Assembly (NCBI GenBank): GCA_964487545.1
Contig: CAZARI010000007.1
Span: 1-64,000 of the forward strand
Reading direction: 5' to 3'
DNA from: SKUL01 sp964487545
GTDB taxonomy: Bacteria > Bacteroidota > Bacteroidia > Flavobacteriales_D > SKUL01
DNA length: 64,000 nucleotides
Made by a program: the position numbers and the translations under genes. The notes under the pieces are model-generated. The model saw nothing but the letters and a program-made list of their open reading frames with translations. It was not told where the DNA came from and made no database searches. Of this stretch, positions 25,443-35,117 are shown piece by piece (position 1 is the first letter of the stretch; each line of letters opens with the position of its first letter).

Positions 25443-26432
25443 ATGTTCAAAGAAATGGAAAAACTTATCTCCGGATTTCCGGAGGACATCAAACAAAGTA
25501 TAACGGAACACCGCAATTTGGGAAAACCCAACCTTAAACCCTTTAATAAAATCCTCATCACCGGATTGGGTGGCTCGGGTATCGGCGGGTCAATGGTTGC
25601 CGAAGCACTGGTGTCAACTGCAAAAATGCCGATTGTCGTCAACAAAGACTATTCGGTTCCAGCTTGGGTTGATGAGCAAACGCTGGTTATCGCTAGTTCG
25701 TATTCTGGAAATACCGAAGAAACCATTTCGGCAGCTACGCAGGCCAAAAAGCAGGGAGCACAATTGGCGGCAATCACCTCGGGTGGCCAATTACTGAAAA
25801 TGGCTGAAGCGGATTCCTTTCCCGTTGTTCATCTACCCGAAGGTTATCCGCCAAGGGCGGCATTTGGTCACAGTTCGGTGGCACTGTTTGCGTTTCTTGG
25901 CGCTTGTGAGGTTGCCCCGTGGAATGCCAATGAGTTTTTAAAAATGGCCGATCACCTAACCGACAAGCAAGATGATTGCCGCCGCATTGGAAAAGAAATT
26001 GCAAAGAAAATTGATGGCCGCATTCCGGTTTTGTATGCCGCCGAAGGGTTGGGGGCTGTTGCGGTAAGATGGCGCCAACAAATCAACGAAAACGGCAAAA
26101 GCCTGTGTTGGCACCACATCGTTCCGGAAATGAACCACAACGAATTGGTGGGCTGGGCTGGTGGCGACAACCGATTGGCGGTAATCATGCTCCGCAGCAG
26201 TGATGACCACCCGCGCAGTGCACTTCGGATGGACCTAAACCGCGACCTGATTTCAGAAAAAACCAATGTAGTAGAAGAAGTTCAGGCCGTTGGCAGCAAC
26301 CAACTTGAGCGCATGTATTATTTAATTGCTGTGGGTGACTGGATGTCGCTTTACATTTCTGAAAACCGTGGAGTTGATCCGGTTGAAGTAGATGTCATTT
26401 CCCACTTAAAAAGTGAATTGGCCAAGCATTGA
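25443..26432 (+). CDS. Bifunctional phosphoglucose/phosphomannose isomerase
   Basis: 329 residues, two SIS domains. Interconverts glucose-6-phosphate or mannose-6-phosphate with fructose-6-phosphate. Seen: LITGLGGSGIGGSMVAEAL at about 40-58, the phosphate loop SSYSGNTEETISAA, the conserved PPRAAFGHS near 138, and the C-terminal PEMNHNELVGW near 220, all characteristic of the PGI/PMI family found in archaea and Bacteroidota rather than the classical long Pgi. It probably serves as the glycolytic isomerase unless a classical pgi exists elsewhere. First gene of a tightly packed plus-strand run; lipB overlaps its stop. Confidence 0.92.
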   Translation: MFKEMEKLISGFPEDIKQSITEHRNLGKPNLKPFNKILITGLGGSGIGGSMVAEALVSTAKMPIVVNKDYSVPAWVDEQTLVIASSYSGNTEETISAATQAKKQGAQLAAITSGGQLLKMAEADSFPVVHLPEGYPPRAAFGHSSVALFAFLGACEVAPWNANEFLKMADHLTDKQDDCRRIGKEIAKKIDGRIPVLYAAEGLGAVAVRWRQQINENGKSLCWHHIVPEMNHNELVGWAGGDNRLAVIMLRSSDDHPRSALRMDLNRDLISEKTNVVEEVQAVGSNQLERMYYLIAVGDWMSLYISENRGVDPVEVDVISHLKSELAKH

Positions 26433-27139
26433 AACCACGCGTCATATTTGAAGATCTCGGCGAAATCGACTATAAAGCAGCATGGGATTATCAGGAGGAG
26501 ATTTTTAAGCGAACTGTCGATCAAAAGATCTACAACAGAACGAATCCCACGGCTGCCGTCGGAACAAAAAGCCACCTTATTTTCTGTGAGCACCCACACG
26601 TGTACACGTTGGGGAAAAGTGGAAAAATGCAGCATTTGCTGTTGAGCGAGGAAGAACTTAAAACCCACGGCGCAAGCTACTATCCGATTAACCGTGGTGG
26701 AGACATCACGTATCACGGGCCGGGTCAAATTGTGGGCTATCCCATTCTGGATCTCGATCTGTTTTTTACCGACATGCACCGCTATTTGCGCTCGTTGGAA
26801 GAAGCGGTAATCCGAACACTGAGTGATTATGGCATTTCAGCCTACCGGCTCGAAGGTTATACTGGCGTATGGCTTGACCCCGACAATCCCATTCGCGCGA
26901 GAAAAATCTGCGCGATGGGAGTAAAATGCAGTCGCTGGGTTACCATGCACGGTTTTGCGTTTAATGTCAACACCAACCTCAGTTACTTCGGGCATATTAT
27001 TCCGTGTGGCATTGATGACAAAGCGGTGACGAGCATGGAAAAAGAGCTCGATGAGAAACAAGATATCGCTGCGGTGAAAAAAGTGTTGATGAATCATCTT
27101 TCCGATATCTTTGGTTGGGAGTGGGAATCTGAACCTTAA
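26429..27139 (+). CDS. lipB: Octanoyltransferase
   Basis: 236 residues. Moves the octanoyl group from acyl carrier protein to lipoyl domains. Motifs: RGGDITYHGPGQIVGYPIL at residues 89-107, the catalytic Lys159 in RKICAMGVKC and the nucleophile Cys193 in HIIPCGI. The start is TTG at 26429, overlapping the stop of the upstream gene as TTGA; the next ATG would cut off conserved sequence. Co-transcribed with the isomerase. Confidence 0.94.
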   Translation: MKPRVIFEDLGEIDYKAAWDYQEEIFKRTVDQKIYNRTNPTAAVGTKSHLIFCEHPHVYTLGKSGKMQHLLLSEEELKTHGASYYPINRGGDITYHGPGQIVGYPILDLDLFFTDMHRYLRSLEEAVIRTLSDYGISAYRLEGYTGVWLDPDNPIRARKICAMGVKCSRWVTMHGFAFNVNTNLSYFGHIIPCGIDDKAVTSMEKELDEKQDIAAVKKVLMNHLSDIFGWEWESEP

Positions 27140-27146
27140 AACGGCT

Positions 27147-28295
27147 ATGGTGAAAAAATTGCTCATTGTATTGTTGGTCATCATTGGCTTGGGAGTAACC
27201 GCTCTATATCTATCCGGAAACCAGCACATCATTCAGGCGGTGAAAAACACCTACCTCGTTGGACAAAGCGGACCTTCGATTGACGATTTCAATCTTTTTT
27301 CTCACCGGCGGATTGCATCGGCAGAGCACACAAAGACCCTACCGATGCACAGCGAAAAAAAGCAACTGTCAAAACAAGCGCTTCGGTGGCTCGATTCCAC
27401 ACAAACAGCAACGTTTCTGGTTGTTTACCGCGATTCTATTCTGGCCGAACATTATTTTCAGGATTACGTTCCGGCCTTTTTGCCCAACACCTTTTCGGTG
27501 GCCAAATCGATGGTGAGTATGTGCATTGGGGTGTTGTTGCGCGAGGGGAAAATCAATGGACTAGATGAGCCGGCATCTACATACATTGCTGAGCTGGCAG
27601 AAAAAGGATACGATAAGATAACCATTCGGCACCTGCTTCAGATGAGCTCTGGAATGGGATTTGACGAAGACTACAAAAACCCGTTTGGCTATCAGGCCAA
27701 GGTGTATTACGGCGATCAACTCAGGGCAAATACTTTGGCCTTTGACGCAATAGACGAGCCAGGAGAAAAATGGTTCTACGCCGGGGGAAACACAGTGCTG
27801 CTGGCCTTGATTGTAGAAGCCGCAAGCGGTCAAAAACTGGCACACTACTTTGCAGAAAAAATATGGCAGCCCATCGGAGCGGAGGCTGATGCGTGGTGGA
27901 CGATTGAGGACAACGGATTGGAGCGTTCGTCGTGCTGCTTTTACGCCATCACCCGCGATCTTGCGCGGCTGGGTATGCTTTATCAAAATGGTGGTAAATG
28001 GAACGGTCGCGATATCGTTTCCGAACAGTTTGTGCAGGAATCGATAACACCGGTAGCCATCCCCGACCGTTATGGAGAAACCGCGTTTCAATATGGCTAC
28101 CAGTGGTGGTTGGGACAATTCAACGGTCACCAGTTTTATCAAGCGCAGGGCATGTTGGGGCAGTATATCATCGTGGTTCCCGAATTGGAATTGGTTATTG
28201 TGCGCACCGGACACCACCGCAGCATGGAGAAACAAAATGGCTTGCCCACGGATTGTTATCAGTACATAGCCATTGCAAATAATTTATTGTCATGA
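27147..28295 (+). CDS. Membrane-anchored serine hydrolase (class C beta-lactamase fold)
   Basis: 382 residues from the ATG at 27147 (MVKKLLIVLLVIIGLGV). One N-terminal transmembrane anchor, then an S12-type domain. The SxxK nucleophile motif is TFSVAKSMVS near residue 125, followed by the typical LLREGKINGLDEPAS and TIRHLLQMSSGMGFDE. The middle Tyr motif is WFYAGGNT; a Gly-rich GMLGQYIIV replaces the KTG box. Family members are D-aminopeptidases, esterases or murein peptidases; the substrate is unknown. A start 36 bp upstream inside lipB is less likely. Overlaps the next gene by four bases. Confidence 0.85.
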   Translation: MVKKLLIVLLVIIGLGVTALYLSGNQHIIQAVKNTYLVGQSGPSIDDFNLFSHRRIASAEHTKTLPMHSEKKQLSKQALRWLDSTQTATFLVVYRDSILAEHYFQDYVPAFLPNTFSVAKSMVSMCIGVLLREGKINGLDEPASTYIAELAEKGYDKITIRHLLQMSSGMGFDEDYKNPFGYQAKVYYGDQLRANTLAFDAIDEPGEKWFYAGGNTVLLALIVEAASGQKLAHYFAEKIWQPIGAEADAWWTIEDNGLERSSCCFYAITRDLARLGMLYQNGGKWNGRDIVSEQFVQESITPVAIPDRYGETAFQYGYQWWLGQFNGHQFYQAQGMLGQYIIVVPELELVIVRTGHHRSMEKQNGLPTDCYQYIAIANNLLS

Positions 28296-28696
28296 TGAGC
28301 GACATCACGCCGCCCGAGGTGAGCGACATTGCCATGGCCATTATTCCGGAAGTTACCAGTGAAAATGAAACGGAGTGGCACAGCTATCTAATCAACATGA
28401 AGCCGGTGGCCATTGAAGGCGTATTGGTCAGTTCGAGTGGATATGGATTGGTAGAAAAAGAAAAAGTAAAAACCTCGCAGTTGAGGTATTTTTTGGATGT
28501 TGTAGAAGCAGAAAGCTTTCGGAAAGTAGAACTCATTCCCGACGAGTTGCACGGCCTCACCAACCAATATTGGGTGAGCTTTTTTCTTGACGGGGTGATG
28601 TTCGATAAAAAATACCTCTTTGTACCTGACAGTATCAAAGAAGAAAACTTAACGCAGGTGCCATTGATCAACCAAAAGGGGGTTTTGATTATTTAA
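28292..28696 (+). CDS. Conserved hypothetical protein
   Basis: 134 residues, no signal peptide or membrane segment. Contains EWHSYLINMKPVAIEGVLV, then KVKTSQLRYFLDVVEAESF and TNQYWVSFFLDGVMFDKKY, an alternating strand pattern of a small alpha/beta protein. I recall similar cytosolic proteins across Flavobacteriia but no function. Its ATG overlaps the hydrolase stop (ATGA), so it is translated together with it. Confidence 0.7.
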   Translation: MMSDITPPEVSDIAMAIIPEVTSENETEWHSYLINMKPVAIEGVLVSSSGYGLVEKEKVKTSQLRYFLDVVEAESFRKVELIPDELHGLTNQYWVSFFLDGVMFDKKYLFVPDSIKEENLTQVPLINQKGVLII

Positions 28697-28741
28697 TTGA
28701 AATCGACATCTTTAACTCTTCAGACAACCAACTGCTAACCT

Positions 28742-29455
28742 ATGCTCTACCAAATCTCATCCGACAACATTCTCTTCATCGATATTGAAACGGTGCCGGT
28801 TCACTATCGGTTCGAAGAGTTGAATCCGGAAATGCAACAGCTCTGGGATGAAAAAACCCGTTTTTTTCAGCAACGTGAAGAAACCGATGCTGCCGGCGTT
28901 TATCAACGATCGGGGGTGTATGCCGAATTTGCCAAAGTGATTTGCATTTCGCTCGGATATGTTCACCACACCAGTCACCGTGTGCTTCGAATCACCACCT
29001 TTTCATCTGATAACGAACAGGAACTACTCGAATCATTTTGCAGCCTCATCAACAGTCGTTTCTCGTCTAATTATTATTTGTGCGGACACAACATCAAAGA
29101 ATTTGACATTCCGTTTTTGTGCCGGCGAATGCTCATCAACGGAATCAAACTGCCCAACATGTTGAACCTTGCTGGCAAAAAACCGTGGGACATCAAGCAC
29201 TTAGACACCATGGAACTCTGGAAATTTGGCGATTATAAGCACTACACTTCGCTAAACCTGCTCGCACATGTCTTTGGCATTCCTTCGCCAAAAGACGATA
29301 TCAGCGGTGCCGATGTTGCACGGGTATATTACGAAGATCAAGATCTCGAAAAAATAGTGCGTTATTGCGAAAAAGATGTCGTAGCCGTTGCCCAACTCCT
29401 TTTCAGAATGAAGGGCGAACCGCTAATTGATGATAAAAACATCGTTGTTGTTTGA
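28742..29455 (+). CDS. 3'-5' exonuclease, DNA polymerase B-like DEDDy family
   Basis: 237 residues. The three exonuclease motifs are visible: FIDIETVP (Exo I, residues about 9-16), GHNIKEFDIPFLCRR (Exo II, near 118) and RYCEKDVVAVAQLL (Exo III with Tyr-x3-Asp, near 213). This matches the predicted PolB-associated exonuclease 2 family common in Bacteroidota. It is a stand-alone nuclease without a polymerase domain; a repair or RNA-processing role is inferred. 45 bp after the hypothetical protein, same strand. Confidence 0.88.
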   Translation: MLYQISSDNILFIDIETVPVHYRFEELNPEMQQLWDEKTRFFQQREETDAAGVYQRSGVYAEFAKVICISLGYVHHTSHRVLRITTFSSDNEQELLESFCSLINSRFSSNYYLCGHNIKEFDIPFLCRRMLINGIKLPNMLNLAGKKPWDIKHLDTMELWKFGDYKHYTSLNLLAHVFGIPSPKDDISGADVARVYYEDQDLEKIVRYCEKDVVAVAQLLFRMKGEPLIDDKNIVVV

Positions 29456-29501
29456 CGGCTTGCACCGCTTTTCTAACTTTAGCCACTTTCTTGTTTTCAC
29501 C

Positions 29502-30038
29502 ATGATTCTACGCCCGGCTTTCTGTATCATTTCCCTTTTACTGATGGTTTTCTTATCGGGTTGTGGAACAGACAAACTCCCAAGTCCTTCTCAACCTGAA
29601 CTGCTGACCGCAAAAATATTTGGCGACAACGGTCATTTTCGCAGCAATAAAATCGGTAATTCGCTGGAGGAAGTTGTAGAACACGACCGCGATTTTCTTT
29701 TTAAAAGAAGGAGTGAAGAACTGGGTTATTCGATACCGCTCGCTGCAAACGACAGTGCCCATTACGACGTTTCGTATTATTTTAAGCGAAATAGACTGGT
29801 GGAAATTCAAGTGGATGTTTTGCTGGGCACCGAAAAGAAAACAGAAAAACTCTTGGGCGCCTTTGTGGGTCATCTTCGCGAAAAATATGGCGATCCATCG
29901 GAAAAAACAGGCTATGCGTATTGGGAAATCACCAATCAACAACAGCGTCTGGAAATCACTCTTCGCGATGTAAGCCGGGAGCACAACCGGCCATTTTTGT
30001 CATTAAACTTTGTTGAACCCGACAGATTTAACCCGTAA
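29502..30038 (+). CDS. Lipoprotein of unknown function
   Basis: 178 residues from the ATG at 29502. MILRPAFCIISLLLMVFLSG ends in the lipobox L-S-G-C with Cys21 as the lipidation site. The frame opens 75 bp earlier, inside the exonuclease gene, but that would hide the signal peptide. The body has DVSYYFKRNRLVEIQVDVLL and LREKYGDPSEKTGYAYWEI, a pattern of a small alpha/beta fold. Not recognised further. Its stop overlaps the ABC ATPase start as TAATG. TAACTTTA at 29474-29481 is a near-match promoter. Confidence 0.78.
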   Translation: MILRPAFCIISLLLMVFLSGCGTDKLPSPSQPELLTAKIFGDNGHFRSNKIGNSLEEVVEHDRDFLFKRRSEELGYSIPLAANDSAHYDVSYYFKRNRLVEIQVDVLLGTEKKTEKLLGAFVGHLREKYGDPSEKTGYAYWEITNQQQRLEITLRDVSREHNRPFLSLNFVEPDRFNP

Positions 30039-31810
30039 TGTCAGAAAACAAACAGCTACCCTTGCTCCACATCAAGGATCTACAGGTAACCTTTCGCACA
30101 GAAGAAGCCGAAGTGGTGGCTGTGGATGGCATCAATCTGACGCTTTTTCCGGGTGAAACCGTGGGCGTGGTGGGAGAATCGGGTTCGGGCAAAAGCGTAA
30201 CGAGCCTGGCAGCCATGCGGCTCATTCCCGATCCTCCGGGAAAAATCACATCAGGTGCTATCCTGTATTCGGGCCGAGGCGAAACCGTAGATCTGCTATC
30301 CCTTTCGGAAAACGAAATGCGAAGTTATCGCGGCAATGATATCGCAATGATTTTTCAAGAACCGATGACGTCGTTGAATCCAGTGATGAAATGCGGCCAG
30401 CAAGTAAGCGAAGCCATTGTGCTTCATCAGAAAGTTTCCAAAAAAGAAGCGCGACAAAAAACAATTGAGCTGTTTAAGGAAGTGCTGCTGCCGCGCCCCG
30501 AAGCCATGTACGACGCCTACCCGCACCAACTATCGGGCGGACAAAAACAGCGGGTGATGATTGCCATGGCACTGTCGTGTCAGCCCTCGGTGCTCATTGC
30601 CGATGAACCAACCACTGCACTTGATGTAACCGTGCAAAAAACCATTCTGGAACTGCTTAACGAGCTGCAGACCAAGCGAAATATGTCAGTGATTTTCATC
30701 ACCCACGATTTGGGCGTAGTGGCCGAAATTGCCGACCGCGTGGTGGTGATGTATCGCGGAAACGTGGTGGAAGAAGGCAACGTGCAACAACTGTTCGAAA
30801 ACCCACAACACCCTTACACAAAAGGATTGCTGGCTTGTCGTCCGCCGCTCGACAAACGCCTTAAAAAACTGCCGGTAATTGCCGATTTTCTCGATCGCCA
30901 GGAACCTACTGACAACGAACCTACGGTTAAAGCTGTGCAACACGACCTGGAATACACTTCCGAAGAAATCGCACAACACCGTAAAAAACTCTACGAACAG
31001 GAACCACTGCTGAGCGTGCGCAATCTGCAAAAATGGTTTCCGGTAAAAAAAGGCCTGTTCAACCGCACTGTGGATCACATCAAGGCCGTGGACGATGTTT
31101 CCTTTGACGTTTTTCCCGGAGAAACCTTGGGACTCGTGGGCGAATCAGGCTGTGGCAAAACCACCCTCGGCCGCACAATTTTAAAACTCACCAAACCCAC
31201 TTCGGGCGAAATTTGGTACCGAAATCGCAACATCACCGACTTTACGGCTGGTGAGATGCGCCCCATGCGGAAACACCTGCAAATCATTTTTCAGGACCCG
31301 TATTCATCACTCAATCCGCGGCTCACCGTGGGCGATGCCCTGATGGAACCAATGAAAGTTCACGGCATTCTCGACAGTTATCGGCAGCGAAAAGATAAGG
31401 TGATGGAGTTGTTAGAAAAAGTAAACCTGCACCCCGATCATTTCAGAAGATACCCGCACGAATTTTCGGGTGGCCAGCGCCAGCGGATTGTCATTGCCCG
31501 CACGCTCACACTTAATCCGGAGTTTATTATTTGTGACGAATCGGTGTCGGCGCTCGATGTTTCGGTGCAGGCTCAGGTGCTCAACCTACTCAACGACCTG
31601 AAAAAGGAATTCAATTTCACCTACATCTTTATTTCTCACGATTTGTCGGTGGTGAAATTTATGAGCGATCGGATGGTGGTGATGAACGGTGGTAAGATTG
31701 AGGAAATGGGCATTGCAGATGAGATTTATCGTCACCCCAAATCGCCCTACACCCAGCGGCTAATTGACGCTATTCCCGGAACATCTCTCACAAAATCAGG
31801 CACCTTTTAG
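30038..31810 (+). CDS. Fused dual-ATPase subunit of a peptide/nickel ABC importer
   Basis: 590 residues: two ABC ATPase domains in one chain, like DppD fused to DppF or E. coli GsiA. First domain: Walker A GESGSGKSVTS near 42, signature LSGGQKQRVMIAMALS near 165, Walker B LIADEPTTALD. Second domain: Walker A GESGCGKTTLG near 368, signature FSGGQRQRIVIARTL near 480, Walker B FIICDESVSALD. Each has the C-terminal oligopeptide-transporter tail with HPYTKGLLACRPP and KSPYTQRLIDAIP. No permease or binding protein is adjacent, so its partners are encoded elsewhere. Linked by overlap to the lipoprotein gene. Confidence 0.93.
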   Translation: MSENKQLPLLHIKDLQVTFRTEEAEVVAVDGINLTLFPGETVGVVGESGSGKSVTSLAAMRLIPDPPGKITSGAILYSGRGETVDLLSLSENEMRSYRGNDIAMIFQEPMTSLNPVMKCGQQVSEAIVLHQKVSKKEARQKTIELFKEVLLPRPEAMYDAYPHQLSGGQKQRVMIAMALSCQPSVLIADEPTTALDVTVQKTILELLNELQTKRNMSVIFITHDLGVVAEIADRVVVMYRGNVVEEGNVQQLFENPQHPYTKGLLACRPPLDKRLKKLPVIADFLDRQEPTDNEPTVKAVQHDLEYTSEEIAQHRKKLYEQEPLLSVRNLQKWFPVKKGLFNRTVDHIKAVDDVSFDVFPGETLGLVGESGCGKTTLGRTILKLTKPTSGEIWYRNRNITDFTAGEMRPMRKHLQIIFQDPYSSLNPRLTVGDALMEPMKVHGILDSYRQRKDKVMELLEKVNLHPDHFRRYPHEFSGGQRQRIVIARTLTLNPEFIICDESVSALDVSVQAQVLNLLNDLKKEFNFTYIFISHDLSVVKFMSDRMVVMNGGKIEEMGIADEIYRHPKSPYTQRLIDAIPGTSLTKSGTF

Positions 31811-31891
31811 CGAGATTTACTACATTCGCGCCGTTATCAAGAACTCGTAATCAACCTCAACGCAAAGCAGGTATTGCTGTGCCCTTAATCA

Positions 31892-33628
31892 ATGACGAAA
31901 AGTCGCATCCAAAAAGCACTGCTGATTCTTAGCCTATTTTCCTGCTTGAGCATTTCCGCTCAGCAGCTTCAACTCGGTGCAGATCACGTGTATATTGATC
32001 ACGAACTGAAAATGGTGGTGAGCAATCAAGACATTGAATTGCTGAACTACCTCTATCCGTTTGGAATAACCTCCATCGAGCTCAACGGCCATTCTTACGA
32101 TTTTTTATCAACGGTCAATCAACTCGAAACCGGCACCAGTTACGCCATTGAGGCTGACGAGAGTGTGTATCAATTGTATTTCACTTCACTCCCCGTTGTA
32201 TCGATTGAGATGGATGGCATGCCGGTAAATTTTGAACGCAGACTCGCCACGGCATCCATTACCTCTTCTGACGGTGTTACCATACACGCTGACTTGGGTA
32301 TTAACATCCGCGGCGGATACTCGCAATTTCTGCCAAAAAAATCGTATCGGATGGAGTTTGTATCGCTGGCAAACGACACGATGGTTAACCGCAACGTAAA
32401 GCTGCTTGACCTGCGCAATGACGATGACTGGCTGTTACTACCCATGTTCAACGAACCACTAAGGTTGAGAAATGCTGTTGGACACCGGCTCTGGGAAGAT
32501 ATGCACACTTTAAAGTATCAGCAAGAGGAACCAACAGCGCTGCCAGGCACCCGTGCGCGCTACGTAGAATTAATTTTGAACGACAAATATCGCGGCGTTT
32601 ATCTGCTCACAGAAAGGGTGGATCGCAAGCAGCTTCAATTGAAAAAATACAGTCAGGGCCATGATATGGAAGGTGAGCTCTATAAAGGAAGCGATTATGC
32701 TGCGGGCACCGTGACCTTCGATTTCCTGGCCTTTTACAACAACAACTCCCGCACTTGGGATGGATTTGAAAAAAAGTACCCACTGCGCGAAATGACAACC
32801 GACTGGAGTGGGCTTTACGAGCTGATTTCGGTGATATTACAAACATCTGATTCGGTGTTCAGTCAGCAAATAAACAGTTATTTCGATCTGGACAATGCGG
32901 TAGATTATTTTCTATTTCTCAATTTGCTATATGCTCAAGACAACACCGGCAAAAACCTGTTTGTGGCTCGCTACAGTGCCGAGACCCCATTCTTTTTTGT
33001 TCCCTGGGATCTGGACGGCATTCTCGGTATTGATTGGAAAAGCGATTTTCTGGGCATCCGTACCGACCTGCTCAGCAACGGCTTGTTTGACCGACTGGTG
33101 GTGAACTGATCGACAACGGGTTTCGGACTTAAGCTGAAAACGCGGTGGAGTGAACTGCGCGATTCATTGATTACCCCAGAAACCCTAACCGACAGAATTC
33201 TCCAGCAGCACGAATTGCTGATAAACAACGGTGTGTATGAGCGTGAACAAAAAGCATGGCCGGGATATAGTTATGATGCCGATATTTTAGATTACACCTT
33301 GCACTGGATAGAAAGCCGGTTTGCCTATCTCGATGATTTCATTGCGGAATTTTGTGACGAAAACACACACTATGGTCCGCTGCGAACCATTGAACCGCAG
33401 GTGGATATCTACCCTGTTCCGACCACCCGTCAGTTGGGTGTACGGCATGTGGGCTTTGAGCCAGGCAGCCGGTATGTGCTGCGCGATCAATATGGAAGAA
33501 TAGTTAAGCAGGGATTACTGGGCGTTCACACCACCATTATCGACACAGGAATGCTGTCGGCCGGGGTTTATTTCATCGACTTGGAAGATGGTGTTAGGTT
33601 GGAAAGGTTGCGTTGGATGAAGCTATAG
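31892..33628 (+). pseudogene. CotH kinase family secreted protein, split by an in-frame TGA
   Basis: Two open frames in the same phase, 31892-33109 and 33110-33628, separated only by a TGA at 33107-33109. The first 405 residues have a signal peptide (ending SCLSISAQQ) and a CotH-like core: DLGINIRGGYSQFLPKKSYR, LRNDDDWLLLPMFNEPLRLR, and FFVPWDLDGILG. After the stop the frame goes on with GLKLKTRWSELRDSL, which continues the CotH domain, and ends in a T9SS type A sorting domain (VDIYPVPTTRQLGV, GMLSAGVYFIDLEDG). Read through the stop the protein would be about 578 residues, a normal length. As written the product lacks the end of the catalytic domain and the export signal. It is a nonsense mutation, a sequence error, or readthrough. 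Near-match promoter TACATTCG at 31821. Confidence 0.8.
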
Positions 33629-33635
33629 CCGGGGT

Positions 33636-34295
33636 TCAGATATCCATTTCCGGAATATCCCCTTCAATTACCAACCGCCCGTCGGTAGCAGCCTTGATCT
33701 GTTCAACACTTACACCCGGCGCACGTTCCACCAGGCGAAATCCGCGGTCTGGGGTGACTTCCAGCACCGCTAGATCGGTAATTATTTTCTTAACACACCC
33801 TACTCCAGTAAGCGGCAGCGTGCACTGGCGAAGCAGCTTTGATTCACCGGCACGGTTGGTGTGCATCATGGCGACAATGATGTTCTCGGCGGAAGCCACC
33901 AGATCCATCGCCCCGCCCATCCCTTTCACCATTTTTCCGGGAATTTTCCAGTTGGCAATGTCTCCGTTATCCGCCACTTCCATGGCTCCGAGCACGGTCA
34001 GTTGCACGTGTTTGCCCCGAATCATTGCAAAGCTGGTAGCCGAATCAAAAAGGCTCGCACCGGGCAATAGCGTTACGGTTTGCTTTCCGGCGTTGATTAA
34101 ATCAGCTTCCTCTTCGCCGTCATAGGGAAATTTGCCCATACCGAGAATTCCATTTTCCGACTGAAACTCAACGCTAACTGCATCGGGAACGTAATTTGCC
34201 ACCAGCGTGGGAATCCCGATTCCGAGGTTCACATACCAGCCATCCTCGAGTTCCTGTGCTATTCGCTTTGCTATTCCGTGTTTGTCAAGTGCCAT
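33636..34295 (-). CDS. scoB: 3-oxoacid CoA-transferase subunit B
   Basis: 219 residues. With subunit A it moves CoA from succinyl-CoA to acetoacetate or a similar acid. Seen: NLGIGIPTLVANYVP near 22, the catalytic Glu motif SENGILGMG near 45, and GAMEVADNGDIANW and GMGGAMDLV further on. Lies 82 bp after subunit A on the same strand, convergent with the CotH gene. The acid substrate cannot be told from the sequence. Confidence 0.95.
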   Translation of the reverse strand: MALDKHGIAKRIAQELEDGWYVNLGIGIPTLVANYVPDAVSVEFQSENGILGMGKFPYDGEEEADLINAGKQTVTLLPGASLFDSATSFAMIRGKHVQLTVLGAMEVADNGDIANWKIPGKMVKGMGGAMDLVASAENIIVAMMHTNRAGESKLLRQCTLPLTGVGCVKKIITDLAVLEVTPDRGFRLVERAPGVSVEQIKAATDGRLVIEGDIPEMDI

Positions 34296-34377
34296 AATGC
34301 GTCATTTTTAATCATTTACCGCCTCCGATAACTTCTTTGCTGTGTAAGCAACAGAATTCCCCAAATATACCATTGCC

Positions 34378-35076
34378 TTATTCACGTGGCCGGACCGTGC
34401 GTTGCTCGATTCGTTTTTCATAATTGCTTCCTTGGAAAATGCGCTGAACAAAAATTCCAGGCGTGTGAATAAAATTCGGGTCCAACTCACCGGGCTCTAC
34501 CAATTCTTCAACTTCGGCAATCGTAATTTTTCCGGCCATGGCCATCATTGGGTTAAAATTACGGGCGGTGCCTTTGTAGATCAGGTTGCCGAATTTATCA
34601 CCCTTCCAGGCTTTAACAATAGCAAAATCGGCCGTGAGGGCCGATTCAAGGATATGTGGTTTGCCATTGAAATAGCGAACATCTTTGCCCTCGGCTATTT
34701 CCGTTCCGTAGCCTGCTGGCGTGTAAAACGCGGGAATTCCTGCTCCACCTGCGCGGCAACGCTCTGCCAGTGAACCTTGAGGAATCAGGTCTACTTCGAG
34801 TTCACCGCTCAGCATTTGCCGCTCAAACTCTTCGTTTTCACCAACGTAGGAAGAAATCATTTTTTTGATTTGCCGCTTTTTCAAAAGCAGACCCAGACCA
34901 AAATCATCTACTCCCGCGTTGTTTGAAATACATGTCAGGCCGGTGATTTCCTTTTCAACCAGCTCAGCGATGCAATTTTCAGGGATACCGCACAAGCCGA
35001 ATCCTCCAAACATAACGGTCATATTATCCTGCATTCCCTGGATTGCCGCAGCGGCATTTTCAAAAACTTTATTCAT
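34378..35076 (-). CDS. scoA: 3-oxoacid CoA-transferase subunit A
   Basis: 232 residues. Seen: VMFGGFGLCGIPENCIAEL near residue 22, SNNAGVDDFGLGLLL near 52, MISSYVGENEEFERQ near 72, and GSLAERCRAGGAGIPAFYTP near 100, all typical of the SCOT alpha subunit. First of the scoA-scoB pair. The two genes are separated by 82 bp with no convincing gene between. TTAATTTG upstream differs by one base from the promoter element. Confidence 0.95.
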   Translation of the reverse strand: MNKVFENAAAAIQGMQDNMTVMFGGFGLCGIPENCIAELVEKEITGLTCISNNAGVDDFGLGLLLKKRQIKKMISSYVGENEEFERQMLSGELEVDLIPQGSLAERCRAGGAGIPAFYTPAGYGTEIAEGKDVRYFNGKPHILESALTADFAIVKAWKGDKFGNLIYKGTARNFNPMMAMAGKITIAEVEELVEPGELDPNFIHTPGIFVQRIFQGSNYEKRIEQRTVRPRE

Positions 35077-35117
35077 CTGAAATCATTTTGCGACCAAATT
35101 AACCAAATGACAGCACA

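Noticed and set aside
33107..33109. Selenocysteine or programmed recoding at the CotH TGA
   Set aside because: No stem-loop resembling a selenocysteine insertion element was seen just downstream, and the family does not use selenocysteine; a plain nonsense change is simpler.
34308..34418. Short frame MKNESSNARSGHVNKAMVYL... between scoA and scoB
   Set aside because: It starts inside scoA in another frame, has no promoter, and resembles no known protein.
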